64,000 nt of DNA from Lachnospiraceae bacterium (GCA_910575565.1 CAJTFL010000003.1:342519-406518), one strand, 5' to 3'. Positions 18,036-27,245 are shown, numbered from the stretch's first letter. The notes: a model not told the origin generated them from the sequence alone. Made by a program: numbers and translations.

Positions 18036-18650
18036 TCAATCTTTTCGGCCGCCTGGATAAATTTCTCCGTTTGCAATCATATCAATGGCCTTTGGCAGGA
18101 TCACCCACTCCGCCTGCTCCATCACCCGCTGCTGCAGCGTTTTGGGCGTGTCCTGCGGCTGCACTTCTACCGCCTTTTGCAGGAGAATCGGGCCGGAATC
18201 CACCCCTTCGTCCACGAAATGCACCGTAGCCCCAGTGAGCTTCACCCCTCTGGCTAAGGCTGCCTCATGAACCTTAAGCCCATAGTAGCCCACCCCGCAA
18301 AAGGAAGGGATCAGGGACGGATGGATATTGATAATCCGGTTTGGATACGTCCTAATCATCTCCGCCGGGATGGTCACTAAAAAACCGGCCAGGACGATCA
18401 GATCCAAATGGTACGCATCGATTTTTTCCAAAAGGGCGCGGTTAAATGCTTCCCGGCTCTCATACGCCTTAGGGGACAAACAAAGAGCCTCCACCCCATG
18501 GTTTTTCGCCCGCTCCAGGGCGTAGGCGGAGGCGTTGTTGCTGATCACCACCTCTACCTTCGCGTTGCGGATAGTCCCCTGGCTGATCCCGTCGAAAATC
18601 GCCTGCAGATTCGTCCCTCCGCCAGATACCAGCACGCCTACCCTCAGCAT
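18036..18650 (-). CDS. purN: Phosphoribosylglycinamide formyltransferase (10-formyl-THF dependent)
   Basis: PurN transfers the formyl group of 10-formyl-THF to GAR, step 3 of purine synthesis. It has 204 residues, the normal length. It begins [17 protein letters not shown], with the phosphate-binding loop. The catalytic Asn-His pair is in [13 protein letters not shown] and the catalytic Asp in [10 protein letters not shown]. Its ATG overlaps the purM stop by 7 nt behind AAAGGTG, so the two are translationally coupled. Confidence 0.96.
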   Translation of the reverse strand: MLRVGVLVSGGGTNLQAIFDGISQGTIRNAKVEVVISNNASAYALERAKNHGVEALCLSPKAYESREAFNRALLEKIDAYHLDLIVLAGFLVTIPAEMIRTYPNRIINIHPSLIPSFCGVGYYGLKVHEAALARGVKLTGATVHFVDEGVDSGPILLQKAVEVQPQDTPKTLQQRVMEQAEWVILPKAIDMIANGEIYPGGRKD

Positions 18651-19675
18651 ACGTCCACACCTTTCTCGCCCGCTTCAACCGTCCCGATAAGGTAAGGCGT
18701 TTCCCCGGCCTTCCTTGCCGCTTCCATGGCCTGATCCTTTTGGGCAGGATCCACGGCTACAATCATGCCGATCCCCATATTGTATGTATTATACATCATC
18801 TTTTCTGCAATGCTGCCCTTCTTCGCCAGCAGCTTAAAGATCGGCGGAACCGGATAGCTGTCTTTTTTAATCACCGCCCGCACCCCGTCCTTTAACATAC
18901 GGGGCACATTTTCATAAAAGCCGCCTCCCGTAATATGGCTGCAGGCTTTCACCTTCACCCCGGCAGCCTTGATTTCCTTTAAGGCATTGACGTAAATCTT
19001 GGTAGGCGCAATCAATGCCTCCCCCAAAGTCGTCCCCAGCTCTTCGTAGTAGGCTTCCAGCCCCTCCCTGGTCATCTCCTGTTCAAACACCTTGCGAACC
19101 AGGGAAAAACCGTTGGAATGGACGCCGGAGGAAGCCAGTCCCACCAGCACATCCCCCGCCTTTAAATTGGCCCCGGTAATCATATCCTTTTCGTCTGCGA
19201 TTCCCACCGCAAACCCGGCCAGATCGTACTCATCCTCAGGATAAAAGCCAGGCATCTCCGCAGTCTCGCCGCCGATTAAAGCTGCCCCGCACTGCTTGCA
19301 GCCTTCCGCCACCCCGCTGACAATCCGGGCAATCTTTTCCGGGTAATTTTTCCCGCAGGCAATGTAATCCAGGAAAAACAGCGGCTCCCCTCCCGCGCAG
19401 GCCACGTCATTAACACACATGGCAACGCAGTCGATCCCCACCGTATCATGCTTATCCATAAGAAAAGCCAGCTTAAGCTTCGTCCCTACCCCATCGGTTC
19501 CGGAAAGCAGCGTAGGCTTTTCCATCCCCCCAAAGGAGGCCAGGGAAAAACCCCCGGAAAAGCCCCCGATCCCTCCAAGCACCTCCGGCCTCATGGTTTC
19601 CTGCACGTGCTTTTTCATCAATTCCACTGACTTATAGCCAGCTTCGATATCTACTCCAGCGTTCTTATAATCCAT
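18644..19675 (-). CDS. purM: Phosphoribosylformylglycinamidine cyclo-ligase (AIR synthase)
   Basis: PurM closes the imidazole ring of FGAM to AIR using ATP, step 5. It has 343 residues, of typical length, beginning [27 protein letters not shown] is followed by the ATP-site lid [36 protein letters not shown] and [11 protein letters not shown], all PurM/PurS-fold hallmarks. It starts at ATG 19675 behind AGGAGG and overlaps purN by 7 nt. Confidence 0.96.
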   Translation of the reverse strand: MDYKNAGVDIEAGYKSVELMKKHVQETMRPEVLGGIGGFSGGFSLASFGGMEKPTLLSGTDGVGTKLKLAFLMDKHDTVGIDCVAMCVNDVACAGGEPLFFLDYIACGKNYPEKIARIVSGVAEGCKQCGAALIGGETAEMPGFYPEDEYDLAGFAVGIADEKDMITGANLKAGDVLVGLASSGVHSNGFSLVRKVFEQEMTREGLEAYYEELGTTLGEALIAPTKIYVNALKEIKAAGVKVKACSHITGGGFYENVPRMLKDGVRAVIKKDSYPVPPIFKLLAKKGSIAEKMMYNTYNMGIGMIVAVDPAQKDQAMEAARKAGETPYLIGTVEAGEKGVDVC

Positions 19676-19759
19676 ATATCCTCCTATAATTTATCCCGGC
19701 AGCCAAAAAACTGACCGCCCAGGATCATGATGCACACAATTTCTCCCGCTACCCTAAAA

Positions 19760-20275
19760 TCACTTCATGGATTCTAAGTACTTTTCATATCCTATCTCTT
19801 CCAGTTTTTCCGCCTTTTTCTCCACATCGCTTTTCAGCTTCTCCGAGTAAGCTTTCAGCCGTCCTAAAAGAGCCTCGTCGGAGACGGCTAAAATCTTTGC
19901 TGCCAGGATCCCCGCATTCTCTCCTCCATTAATCGCCACTGTGGCTACCGGGATCCCGGAAGGCATCTGCACGATGGAATACAAGGAATCCACCCCGCCT
20001 AAATCGGAGGTTTTCATGGGAATGCCAATCACCGGCATGGGGAACAGGGCCGCGCACATCCCCGGCAGATGGGCGGCCTTTCCCGCCCCTGCGATAATCA
20101 CTTTAAACCCTTTTTCCTCCGCGCCCTTTGCCCACTGAAAAAAGATATCCGGCTCCCGGTGGGCGGAAATAATGGTCATCTCATATTCAACCCCAAGGGT
20201 ATCTAAAATCTTTGCCGCCTTTGCCATAATGGGCATATCCGAATCGCTTCCCATCACAATCCCAACTTTTGCCAT
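19760..20275 (-). CDS. purE: PurE, AIR carboxylase / N5-CAIR mutase
   Basis: PurE supplies CAIR from AIR, either directly (class II) or from N5-CAIR (class I). It has 171 residues from ATG 20275 behind AGGTG; the two-codon extension upstream has no site. Motifs are GIVMGSDSDMP, then SAHREPD where most family members have SAHRTP, then AGAGKAAHLPGM where GGAAHLPG is more usual, and TVAINGGENAG. The active-site His of SAHR is present. No purK lies in this cluster, and the motif deviations would fit a class II, purK-independent enzyme; that is inference. It is 30 nt downstream of the peptidase gene, so probably cotranscribed with it. Confidence 0.93.
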   Translation of the reverse strand: MAKVGIVMGSDSDMPIMAKAAKILDTLGVEYEMTIISAHREPDIFFQWAKGAEEKGFKVIIAGAGKAAHLPGMCAALFPMPVIGIPMKTSDLGGVDSLYSIVQMPSGIPVATVAINGGENAGILAAKILAVSDEALLGRLKAYSEKLKSDVEKKAEKLEEIGYEKYLESMK

Positions 20276-20304
20276 AACTTGCACCTAGCCTTTCTTTTTG
20301 ATTT

Positions 20305-22392
20305 TTATCCTTCTTCAAGAGGAACATTTAACGTTTCAAGACCGGGAAGCACAAACCTTCCGTCCCGGATGATTTCCTTCCTCTCTCCTTCCTTTAAGCA
20401 GGCCGCAATGGATTCCAGCTCATCATACGGAATCGTAATATCCGTATGGCAGCTAAAATAAGCGGCGGAAACATTCTCACGGCGCAGGGCGGATACCTCG
20501 TTTTCCCTTGCCACCATCTCTTTCCCGTCAGGATTATACATGGGGAAGTCCTCCGCCCAGCTATAACAGGTATCGCCTACGGCAAAATGAGGCCCCATCT
20601 TCTCCACGATGAGTATGGGCAGGCGATCCACGATCCCGTACTTCCTGCCCATGGCATAGGCCGTGGTATTCGTCCCGATGGCAAACTCGCCTATGGGAAG
20701 GCTTTCATGGTTTTTCATAATCACCTGGCGCACCAGCTTCCGGCTCTGCCCCTTATCTTCCATATTGTCGCAGGAATAATCCTTCACCATGCCGTTTTCA
20801 AACCACAGCTTTAAATTTTTAAATTGAAAATCGCCGATATAAACGCTTTTTACATTCAAAAGCCCGTCCGTCCCCATAAGCTTAGGGGAGGTAAATACTT
20901 CCCCTAAGGGGATGTTCACATCCGCCACGCAGTTTTCAAAATTCGTCTCCGTCTCCGGATTGCTTAAAGGATGAAGCTTTACCCGCAGATCCGTCACATT
21001 CCCGTCCTTACCCTTTATCTCCACGTAATCGGCTTGATCCAGCACGTCAATCAGCTTTTGCTGCAGATCCTTATAAACCTCATAGTCCAGCGTGTTGATT
21101 CGGATAATCTCCTTGAAGATTTCCCCGTAAGGCTCCCCGATTTCCGGCCTGGGAAAGGCGATTATGGTAAAGCTGGTTTCCTCCTCCGGCACATACCGGT
21201 TCATCAGCTGGGTAAATTCATTGTTGTAGCTTCTGACCACATTTTCCTGATAGCCGGACAAGGCAAAGCATTCCTCCTTATTCACCGGGGAAAAACCTGC
21301 CTCCCCAAAGGTTTCCACCACCGCCGGGCCCGCATACCAGGAGGCCTCCTCCTTAAATTCCTCCAGGGCCGCCTTAATCACTGACAGCTTCCGCTCCTTT
21401 ACGGTATTGCCCATAAAAATGGCGCTGTCATACCGATGGTCATAATCGTACTGCTTGTTGGGGGATGAGCTAAACCACCCTGCCTTCCGGTTAGGATCCC
21501 GGTTCACCACCGAAACCGGCGTCCGGCAAAACAGGGGCGTTAACCCAATCCGCTCAAACCCTTCCACCGCCCGGCGGATCATCGGCTCTAGGCCCAGCTC
21601 ATAGCGGATTAATACCGTCTTCTTTTTCGACAAATCCCGCCCCATCACCTCAAAGCCCTTGCGGAACCCTTCCACATACGTATCCGCCATGGAGCGCAGG
21701 GTTTCCTCCGGCAGGGAATTTAAAAACCCGGCCATGGAAAGCTCCGAGGGGGAAATATATTCCCCAAAACGGTACAGATAGCGGAGATCCGAAAGATCCT
21801 CTTCCATGATAATATCCTTTGCAAAGCTCCATTGGGGACTTAGCCGTTCCCAAATCCAATGCCTGACCGTCTGATCCGTATAATCACTGATATACCAATA
21901 AAGCACATCCTTGACTTCCTGCATCTTAGGAAGGGACTTTCCGTCTTTTCCCTCAAAAAGGTTATAAATCTCGATTAACGCCTCATTGGCCGCCGTAATC
22001 TGGGGAAGCCTTCCTTCAAAGGCGCAGGAAATCCCGCAGCGAAGCTCAGTATATAAAAAAGAAAGCAAAGGGCCGAATTCTCTTCCCAGCTTCCTTGCCG
22101 CAAACGCCGGATTCCCATAGCTTTCTTCATAATGCCCCGGCAAAATATCCCCATACAGCTCCTGGTTAAGAGCCTGCAGCTCCCCTAAGGAAGCCTGGCC
22201 AAACCATCCTTTTTGCAGCTTGTCCGCCAAGCCGCAGATCTGGCCTGCAAACCTGGCCACCTGAATAAAATAATCACGGTAAGGCTGGGGAACCGTAGCT
22301 TCCCCCGGGATCTGGGCTATCCGCCCTGCGGAAAGTTCATATCGCTCCCTTACCCTCTCGTTGTCATCCTTCCAAAACTCCCAAACATCCAT
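20305..22392 (-). CDS. M29-type (thermophilic) aminopeptidase family protein
   Basis: A 695-residue protein whose C-terminal half looks like metallo-aminopeptidases of clan MQ/M29 (AmpS/AmpT). The probable metal ligands are NIPLGEVFTSP (Glu), GEFAIGTNTTAY (Glu), EKMGPHFAVGD (His) and FSCHTDITI (His and Asp). The N-terminal 280 residues are a helical extension absent from the roughly 400-residue classical enzymes. It starts at ATG 22392 behind GGAAGGG. It sits upstream of purE with 30 nt between and 52 nt downstream of the small membrane-protein gene, so all are likely one transcript. Its substrate is unknown, and no signal peptide is seen, so it should act in the cytoplasm. Confidence 0.82.
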   Translation of the reverse strand: MDVWEFWKDDNERVRERYELSAGRIAQIPGEATVPQPYRDYFIQVARFAGQICGLADKLQKGWFGQASLGELQALNQELYGDILPGHYEESYGNPAFAARKLGREFGPLLSFLYTELRCGISCAFEGRLPQITAANEALIEIYNLFEGKDGKSLPKMQEVKDVLYWYISDYTDQTVRHWIWERLSPQWSFAKDIIMEEDLSDLRYLYRFGEYISPSELSMAGFLNSLPEETLRSMADTYVEGFRKGFEVMGRDLSKKKTVLIRYELGLEPMIRRAVEGFERIGLTPLFCRTPVSVVNRDPNRKAGWFSSSPNKQYDYDHRYDSAIFMGNTVKERKLSVIKAALEEFKEEASWYAGPAVVETFGEAGFSPVNKEECFALSGYQENVVRSYNNEFTQLMNRYVPEEETSFTIIAFPRPEIGEPYGEIFKEIIRINTLDYEVYKDLQQKLIDVLDQADYVEIKGKDGNVTDLRVKLHPLSNPETETNFENCVADVNIPLGEVFTSPKLMGTDGLLNVKSVYIGDFQFKNLKLWFENGMVKDYSCDNMEDKGQSRKLVRQVIMKNHESLPIGEFAIGTNTTAYAMGRKYGIVDRLPILIVEKMGPHFAVGDTCYSWAEDFPMYNPDGKEMVARENEVSALRRENVSAAYFSCHTDITIPYDELESIAACLKEGERKEIIRDGRFVLPGLETLNVPLEEG

Positions 22393-22444
22393 CGTCTCAT
22401 CCCTTCCTCTACCGCATCTGCCTGCACGCTAAAGCCGCTCTGCT

Positions 22445-22780
22445 TTACCCCATGCGCAGCCCTACAATCAACATAATCACCCAGACTAAAATCATTAAGC
22501 CATCCAGGATCACGGACAATTTTGCCAGGATATAATTTTTCTCTTTTTCCCACATTGCCCGGATCCCATAGATCAACCCACACAAGGCAAACAGAAAGCT
22601 GGAAAATGCCATGGCGCTTACATTCAACGGCACATTCCCCCGGGATTTTACCGCCAGGCCAATAACGGAACCGAATAAAACCAACCCCACAGCGGTAATC
22701 CCCGCCGCATAAAATCCGCCTTTCGCCAAGGGCTTGCGGATGTAGTTTACATATTTACTTCGCTTTTTTTCTTCTGCCAT
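22445..22780 (-). CDS. Small multi-pass membrane protein (DUF6142-like)
   Basis: A 111-residue protein with a basic head (MAEEKKRSKYVNYIRKPLAK) and three hydrophobic helices: AAGITAVGLVLFGSVIGLAV, AFSSFLFALCGLIYGI and LSVILDGLMILVWVIMLIVG. It starts at ATG 22780 after AGGAGGTG and overlaps the vanZ-like gene by 26 nt. The pattern recalls the DUF6142 family of Lachnospiraceae. Function unknown. It is in the minus-strand run leading to the peptidase and purine genes. Confidence 0.65.
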   Translation of the reverse strand: MAEEKKRSKYVNYIRKPLAKGGFYAAGITAVGLVLFGSVIGLAVKSRGNVPLNVSAMAFSSFLFALCGLIYGIRAMWEKEKNYILAKLSVILDGLMILVWVIMLIVGLRMG

Positions 22781-23240
22781 GACACCTCCTCCAAATACGC
22801 ATCTGCTGCACAGCCGTATACATCATGTAGCCAATGGCCGCCCCTGCCGTATTTAAAATCATGTCGTCCACGTCAAAGCTTCCTACCTTTGACACCAGCT
22901 GGACGGATTCCACAAAAAGGCTGAACAGGAAACCGGTAATCACCGTATTCATCCACCTTCTGCTCCTTAAGCTGACTACCGGAAGGAAAAAGCCCGCGGG
23001 GACAAAGGCTGCCACATTTCCGGCAATGTTTAAGGCAACCGCCCGCATCCCCAGCTTTTCCCGGTAAGTCCAAAACCGCATAATTTCTTTAAAGGGAATC
23101 AGGTTGTAGGAATACCCAGACCTGGAATTATCCGTCCTTCCAAAGGACTCCGCAAAAAACAGAAAATACACCAGCAGAGCCAGGTACAGGATAAACAGCA
23201 CCCAGCCCATTTTCTGGTGTTTCGTCGTCTTTCGTATCAT
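22755..23240 (-). CDS. VanZ-family membrane protein
   Basis: An integral membrane protein of the VanZ-like family. About four helices are visible: MGWVLFILYLALLVYFLFF; ALNIAGNVAAFVPAGFFLP with the family Asn and Pro; TVITGFLFSLFVESVQLVS with the Glu-Ser-x-Gln motif; and DDMILNTAGAAIGYMMYTAV with the conserved Asp-Asp-x-x-x-Asn. I choose ATG 23240 with AGGG 5 nt upstream; a TTG at 23258 with GAGGAAG is an alternative, adding 6 residues and overlapping the preceding gene. The family is linked to low-level teicoplanin resistance in one case, but most members are uncharacterised. Confidence 0.85.
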   Translation of the reverse strand: MIRKTTKHQKMGWVLFILYLALLVYFLFFAESFGRTDNSRSGYSYNLIPFKEIMRFWTYREKLGMRAVALNIAGNVAAFVPAGFFLPVVSLRSRRWMNTVITGFLFSLFVESVQLVSKVGSFDVDDMILNTAGAAIGYMMYTAVQQMRIWRRCHGRRKKAK

Positions 23241-23247
23241 TTTTTCC

Positions 23248-23403
23248 CTAAAATTCAATTTCTGACTTCCTCTTTAACAAAATCGCCCCAATCACAATGG
23301 ACACTATCCCTGCCGCAAGCCCTGTGGCGGCAATCACAATTCCGGCGGCAATGCTCCCAGCCCCTGCATTACGCATCGTTTTATAAATCCGTTCCTGGTT
23401 CAT
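23248..23403 (-). CDS. Tiny single-gene membrane protein (51 aa)
   Basis: A 51-residue protein from ATG 23403 behind AGAGGTAG; the longer frame to 23448 lacks a site. A short polar head (MNQERIYKTMRNAGAGS) is followed by IAAGIVIAATGLAAGIVSIV, a glycine/alanine-rich hydrophobic hairpin or long helix, and a basic tail ending LLKRKSEIEF. It is immediately upstream of the vanZ-like gene on the same strand. No family recognised; likely a small membrane component expressed with its neighbours. Confidence 0.6.
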   Translation of the reverse strand: MNQERIYKTMRNAGAGSIAAGIVIAATGLAAGIVSIVIGAILLKRKSEIEF

Positions 23404-23437
23404 CAATCCATCTACCTCTCTGCATTGAAATCTTATG

Positions 23438-23474
23438 GGAAACATCATAAATTCCTTATATTATGATGTTTCCC
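23438..23474. repeat. Perfect 14-bp inverted repeat upstream of the small membrane gene
   Basis: GGGAAACATCATAA (23438-23451) and TTATGATGTTTCCC (23461-23474) are exact complements with a 9-nt spacer. It lies 35 bp upstream of the start at 23403, so it may be an operator or a transcript hairpin. There is no T-run on the minus side. Confidence 0.5.
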
Positions 23475-23538
23475 GCGCCGATTTTTGCTGCGTATAAACG
23501 CAGGATCTTCCTTGGAAAAATCGTGCGCATCCTCTTGC

Positions 23539-23583
23539 GGAAGCATAGCAAACGGCAAATTTATTGGCGTTTGCTATGCTTCC
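23539..23583 (-). terminator. Hairpin overlapping the pyrE stop codon
   Basis: GGAAGCATAGCAAACG (23539-23554) pairs exactly with CGTTTGCTATGCTTCC (23568-23583) around a 13-nt loop. The pyrE stop TAG at 23576-23574 is inside the stem. The T-run is missing, so it may act as an mRNA 3' stabiliser as much as a terminator. Confidence 0.5.
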
Positions 23584-24254
23584 TTCGCACCATACTGACT
23601 ATAATACGCATCAAGGGCTTTTTTTATGTCATCATTAATCACAATCTGCCCCTGGCACTCCCGGTTATACAAATACTCCGTCACTTCCTCCATGGTAACG
23701 ATCGCCGCTGCCGGGAATCCGTACAGACCCTGGATTTCCTTTAAGGCGCTCTCCTTGCCTTTCCCCCGCTCCATGCGGTTTAGGGAAACAATCAGACCCT
23801 TGATCTCCACATCAGCCTGAGCCTTAAGGATAGGGAAGGTTTCCTCGATGGACTTCCCGGAAGTGGTAACATCCTCAATCACCATGACCCGGTCGCCGTC
23901 CTTTAGCTTGCTTCCAAGGAGAATCCCGGCATCACCGTGATCCTTTACCTCCTTGCGGTTAGAACAGTAGCGCACATCCTTCCCGTACAGCTGGCTGATG
24001 GCCATGGATGCGGCCACGGCCAGGGGAATCCCCTTATATGCAGGCCCGAACAGCACATCAAAATCCAAGCCGAAATGGTCATGGATTGCCTTTGCATAAT
24101 ACTCTCCTAAACGCCTTAGCTGGCTGCCTGTCACGTAAGCGCCCGCGTTCATGAAAAAGGGGGATTTCCGCCCGCTCTTTAACGTAAAGTCCCCAAATTT
24201 CAGTACCTGGCTTTCCACCATAAACTCAATAAATTCCTGTTTATACTGTTCCAT
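23574..24254 (-). CDS. pyrE: Orotate phosphoribosyltransferase
   Basis: PyrE joins orotate and PRPP to make OMP, step 5 of UMP synthesis. It has 226 residues from ATG 24254 behind AAGGAGACG; the preceding TTG is not needed. The PRPP-binding signature is VMVIEDVTTSGKSIEE, and the orotate-side loop FTLKSGRKSPFF lies near the N-terminus. It is the last gene of pyrF-pyrK-pyrD-pyrE, separated from pyrD by 16 nt. The stop codon lies in a 16-bp hairpin. Confidence 0.96.
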   Translation of the reverse strand: MEQYKQEFIEFMVESQVLKFGDFTLKSGRKSPFFMNAGAYVTGSQLRRLGEYYAKAIHDHFGLDFDVLFGPAYKGIPLAVAASMAISQLYGKDVRYCSNRKEVKDHGDAGILLGSKLKDGDRVMVIEDVTTSGKSIEETFPILKAQADVEIKGLIVSLNRMERGKGKESALKEIQGLYGFPAAAIVTMEEVTEYLYNRECQGQIVINDDIKKALDAYYSQYGAKEA

Positions 24255-24270
24255 CAATACACGTCTCCTT

Positions 24271-25173
24271 CTATTTCACCGCGCCAATCAGCGAGCGGAT
24301 ATGGTCTATCTTATGGTCTCTCATATAGGTTTCTATCCCGTTAACCACATCCAAAGTGGCATACGGGTTGCGGAAATTCGCCGTGCCCACGGCCACCGCG
24401 GCAGCGCCGGCTAAGATAAACTCCAGGGCATCCTCACCGGTACGGATCCCCCCCATGCCGATGATGGGAATGCTCACCGCATTGGCCGCCTCGTATACCA
24501 TCCGCACCGCCACAGGCTTGATGGCAGGTCCGGATAAGCCTCCCGTCTTATTGGCCAGGGCAAAGGTTCTTTTGTTTACGTCAATCTTCATTCCTGTTAA
24601 GGTATTAATCAGGGAAATCACATCCGCGCCCCCCGCCTCCGCCGCCTTAGCCATCACGGTAATATCCGTCACATTGGGGCTTAATTTCATAATCACCGGC
24701 TGCCTGGCATGGGCCTTGCAGGCCTTTGTGATCCGCTCCACCGCCTTAGGATCCTGGCCGAAGGCAATGCCCCCCTCTTTTACATTAGGGCAGGAAATAT
24801 TGATCTCCAGCATATCCACCGGCTCATCTGCCAGGCGTTCCACCACCTGGAGGTAATCCTCCTCCGTCTTCCCACATACATTTACCACGATCTTCGTATC
24901 ATACTGCTTTAAAAACGGGATATCCCTCCGGGCAAGCACATCGACCCCTGGATTTTGCAGGCCGATGGCATTAAGCATCCCGCCGCAGGTTTCCGCGATC
25001 CTGGGGGTAGGATTCCCCGGCCAGGGAACGCTCGCCACCCCTTTCGTCACCACCGCGCCTAAGCGGTTTAAGTCCACAAACTCGGCGTACTCCATGCCGG
25101 AACCAAAGGTCCCGGAAGCTTCCATCACCGGATTTTTAAGCTCCACACCGGCCAGGTTTACACGCATATCCAT
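24271..25173 (-). CDS. pyrD: Dihydroorotate dehydrogenase class 1B, catalytic subunit
   Basis: PyrD oxidises dihydroorotate to orotate with FMN and passes electrons to PyrK and then NAD. It has about 300 residues. FMN-site motifs are NPVMEASGTFGSGMEY near the N-terminus, VNVCGKTEEDYL, and MGGIRTGEDALEFI. The nucleophile is the Cys of NISCPNVKEGGIAFGQD, and Cys (not Ser) marks class 1. I start at ATG 25173, which overlaps the pyrK stop as TGATG with AGGAGGT 9 nt upstream; a GTG at 25176 is also possible. Confidence 0.96.
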   Translation of the reverse strand: MDMRVNLAGVELKNPVMEASGTFGSGMEYAEFVDLNRLGAVVTKGVASVPWPGNPTPRIAETCGGMLNAIGLQNPGVDVLARRDIPFLKQYDTKIVVNVCGKTEEDYLQVVERLADEPVDMLEINISCPNVKEGGIAFGQDPKAVERITKACKAHARQPVIMKLSPNVTDITVMAKAAEAGGADVISLINTLTGMKIDVNKRTFALANKTGGLSGPAIKPVAVRMVYEAANAVSIPIIGMGGIRTGEDALEFILAGAAAVAVGTANFRNPYATLDVVNGIETYMRDHKIDHIRSLIGAVK

Positions 25174-25949
25174 CACAGCTTTACCTCCTCTGCCCGGAAC
25201 ACAGGGCCGTCTTTGCAGACCCGCTTATTGCAGACGTGGGAATGGCTGTCCGTCTCGGCGGACTGGCAGACGCAGGCTAAACAGGCTCCAATGCCGCAGG
25301 CCATCCGCTCTTCTAAGGAAATAAAGCACTCCATCCCTTTTTCCTCTGCATACTGCTTTAACGCCTTAAGCATAAGCGTGGGGCCGCAGGCAAAAATCAC
25401 GTCCCCTTTAAGTCCCTCCGCCCTGATGGCGTCCAGCACATTTCCCTTAACGCCCACGCTTCCGTCCTCCGTGGCTACCGCTACCGGGCATAACCGCCGA
25501 AAATCTTCCACTAAAAACATATGGCTGTCCCTATAGCCTAAGATGGCGGTCTTTTCCCCCTTAAACTGCCTGGCTGCCTCCAGCATAGGCGGGATGCCGA
25601 TGCCTCCGCCAATGAAAAACGCCCTCTTCCCTTCCGCCTCTTTTAAGGGGAAACCATTGCCCAAAGGGCCTAAAACCTCCACCGGATCACCGGCCTGATA
25701 CCGTGAAAATTCCCTGGTTCCTTCCCCGGCCACCCGGTACACGATGCGCAGCCTGCCTTCTTTCTGATCAATCTCGCACAGGCTGATGGGCCTTGGCAAA
25801 AGCTTCGCCCCATCCCGGCTGTACAGATCGATAAACTGCCCCGGCACGGCCTGGATGCCGATCCTTTCCGTCTGTATCCACATACTGTAAATCCCGTCGG
25901 CCAGCATCTTTTGGCTGCACACCGACGCTATTTCTTTTCCTTTTGCCAT
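25173..25949 (-). CDS. pyrK: Dihydroorotate dehydrogenase electron-transfer subunit
   Basis: PyrK carries FAD and a [2Fe-2S] cluster and lets the PyrD heterotetramer use NAD+. It has 258 residues from ATG 25949 behind GGAGGG. The ferredoxin-reductase-like N-domain has LLPRPISLCEI (FAD). The NAD-binding part has FIGGGIGIPPMLEAAR. The Cys ligands are in MACGIGACLACVCQ with a fourth Cys in the later VCNKRVCKDGP. Its presence with pyrD fixes the class 1B assignment. Confidence 0.95.
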   Translation of the reverse strand: MAKGKEIASVCSQKMLADGIYSMWIQTERIGIQAVPGQFIDLYSRDGAKLLPRPISLCEIDQKEGRLRIVYRVAGEGTREFSRYQAGDPVEVLGPLGNGFPLKEAEGKRAFFIGGGIGIPPMLEAARQFKGEKTAILGYRDSHMFLVEDFRRLCPVAVATEDGSVGVKGNVLDAIRAEGLKGDVIFACGPTLMLKALKQYAEEKGMECFISLEERMACGIGACLACVCQSAETDSHSHVCNKRVCKDGPVFRAEEVKL

Positions 25950-26000
25950 TTGCCCTCCGTCTTCTATACCAATGCATTCCCGGCTGTGCGGCCATACCGG

Positions 26001-26918
26001 CTACAGCACCCGGTTAATATCCGCCGCCATATCCATTACCGCCTGCCTGGAAGCCTCCCCAAAATGCTCAGGGCCAAACTTTGCATAAGCCTCCTTTTTA
26101 TATGCCGCGATAATTCCCCTGGAGGAATTTACGATAGCCCCGAAGCCATCAGGATTAAAGCAGCATTTCAAGTCCTCCGCCGTGCCTCCCTGGGCGCCAT
26201 AGCCTGGAACCAGGAAGTATATATGGGGCATTCTCTTCCTTAATATGCGGCTCATCTCCGGGTAGGTGGCTCCCACCACCGCGCCCACATTGCTGTAATC
26301 TCCCTCCATGGTGCTTTCGCCCCACTCAACTACCTTATCCGCCACCAGCTCATAAAGGGGCTTACCGTCAATCAGCTTGTCCTGGAATTCCCCGCTGGAT
26401 GGGTTAGAGGTTTTCACCAGGACGAAAATCCCTTTATCCTCCGCCTTGCACACATCCACAAAAGGCTTAACCCCGTCAGTCCCTAAGTATGGGTTTACCG
26501 TTAAGAAATCCGTGCCAAAGCCGGCATAGGACTTTCCGCCCACCACAACCTTCCCCAGATGGCCTGCGGCATAAGCGGCCGAGGTGGAGCCGATATCCCC
26601 CCGTTTGGCGTCTCCGATAACCACCAGGCCCTTTTCATGGCAGTAATCCACCGTTTTCTGGTATGCCTTAAGGCCCTCTATGCCAAACTGCTCATACATG
26701 GCTATCTGTGGCTTAACCGCTGGGATAAGGTCATAGGTACAGTCCACAATCTCCCGGTTAAACTGCCAGACTGCCTCTGCCGCACCTTCTAAAGTTTCCC
26801 CAAACGCCTCGAAGGATTTTGCTAAAATATGCTCCGGAACATAGCTTAACATGGGATCCAAGCCTATGCACACCGGCGCTTTCGTCTTCTCGATTTTATC
26901 CATCAACTGCTTTATCAT
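26001..26918 (-). CDS. pyrF: Orotidine 5'-phosphate decarboxylase (subfamily 2)
   Basis: PyrF decarboxylates OMP to UMP. It has 305 residues from ATG 26918 behind GGAGGAG. The catalytic Lys-Asp network sits in VIGDAKRGDIGSTSAAYA, the long-form (type 2) OMPdecase signature. VCIGLDPML opens the barrel, and FLVPGYGAQGG with SSRGIIAAY binds phosphate. It heads the operon: 51 nt before pyrK. Together with pyrK-pyrD-pyrE it covers the last three steps; carbamoyl phosphate, aspartate transcarbamoylase and dihydroorotase genes are not in the window. Confidence 0.96.
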   Translation of the reverse strand: MIKQLMDKIEKTKAPVCIGLDPMLSYVPEHILAKSFEAFGETLEGAAEAVWQFNREIVDCTYDLIPAVKPQIAMYEQFGIEGLKAYQKTVDYCHEKGLVVIGDAKRGDIGSTSAAYAAGHLGKVVVGGKSYAGFGTDFLTVNPYLGTDGVKPFVDVCKAEDKGIFVLVKTSNPSSGEFQDKLIDGKPLYELVADKVVEWGESTMEGDYSNVGAVVGATYPEMSRILRKRMPHIYFLVPGYGAQGGTAEDLKCCFNPDGFGAIVNSSRGIIAAYKKEAYAKFGPEHFGEASRQAVMDMAADINRVL

Positions 26919-27033
26919 CCTATATCTCCTCCAAAACACAATAAACACGCAAAATCTGCTTAAACACTATTTTCCTTCAGGCACAGGCACATCTTTCCCA
27001 ATATGCGCCGAAGCAAAACCGTATTTAAAACGG

Positions 27034-27039
27034 ATTATA
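27034..27039 (-). promoter_or_regulatory. Candidate -10 element of the pyr operon
   Basis: Perfect TATAAT on the minus strand. At 17 nt spacing the -35 would be TGATAA, a weak match, so this may need an activator or be an extended -10 type. Confidence 0.35.
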
Positions 27040-27225
27040 TTAGGTTCTAAGCTATCTTATCATAATCCCGGATAGCTGTAAAGCGTTACCGTACACGGCA
27101 AACCGGGAATCTTTGCGAAAAGCGGCACAGCCTCCTTCGCCCCCTGTCTCTTTTTCATTCCTGATGCAAACCGGCACGATTTATAAATATACAATATTTT
27201 CCAATTTTTAGATTTTATTCCCATC

Positions 27226-27245
27226 ATTATCCAATTATGGATAAT
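27226..27245. promoter_or_regulatory. Palindrome and direct repeat upstream of the XRE gene
   Basis: ATTATCC and GGATAAT are exact inverted copies with AATTAT between. A second AATTATGGATA copy follows at 27251-27261. Placed 55-75 bp upstream of the start codon, it is a plausible autoregulatory operator. Confidence 0.5.

Noticed and set aside
26919..27060. PyrR-type attenuator in the pyr leader
   Set aside because: I looked for a terminator/antiterminator pair and the PyrR loop before pyrF and found no clear one.
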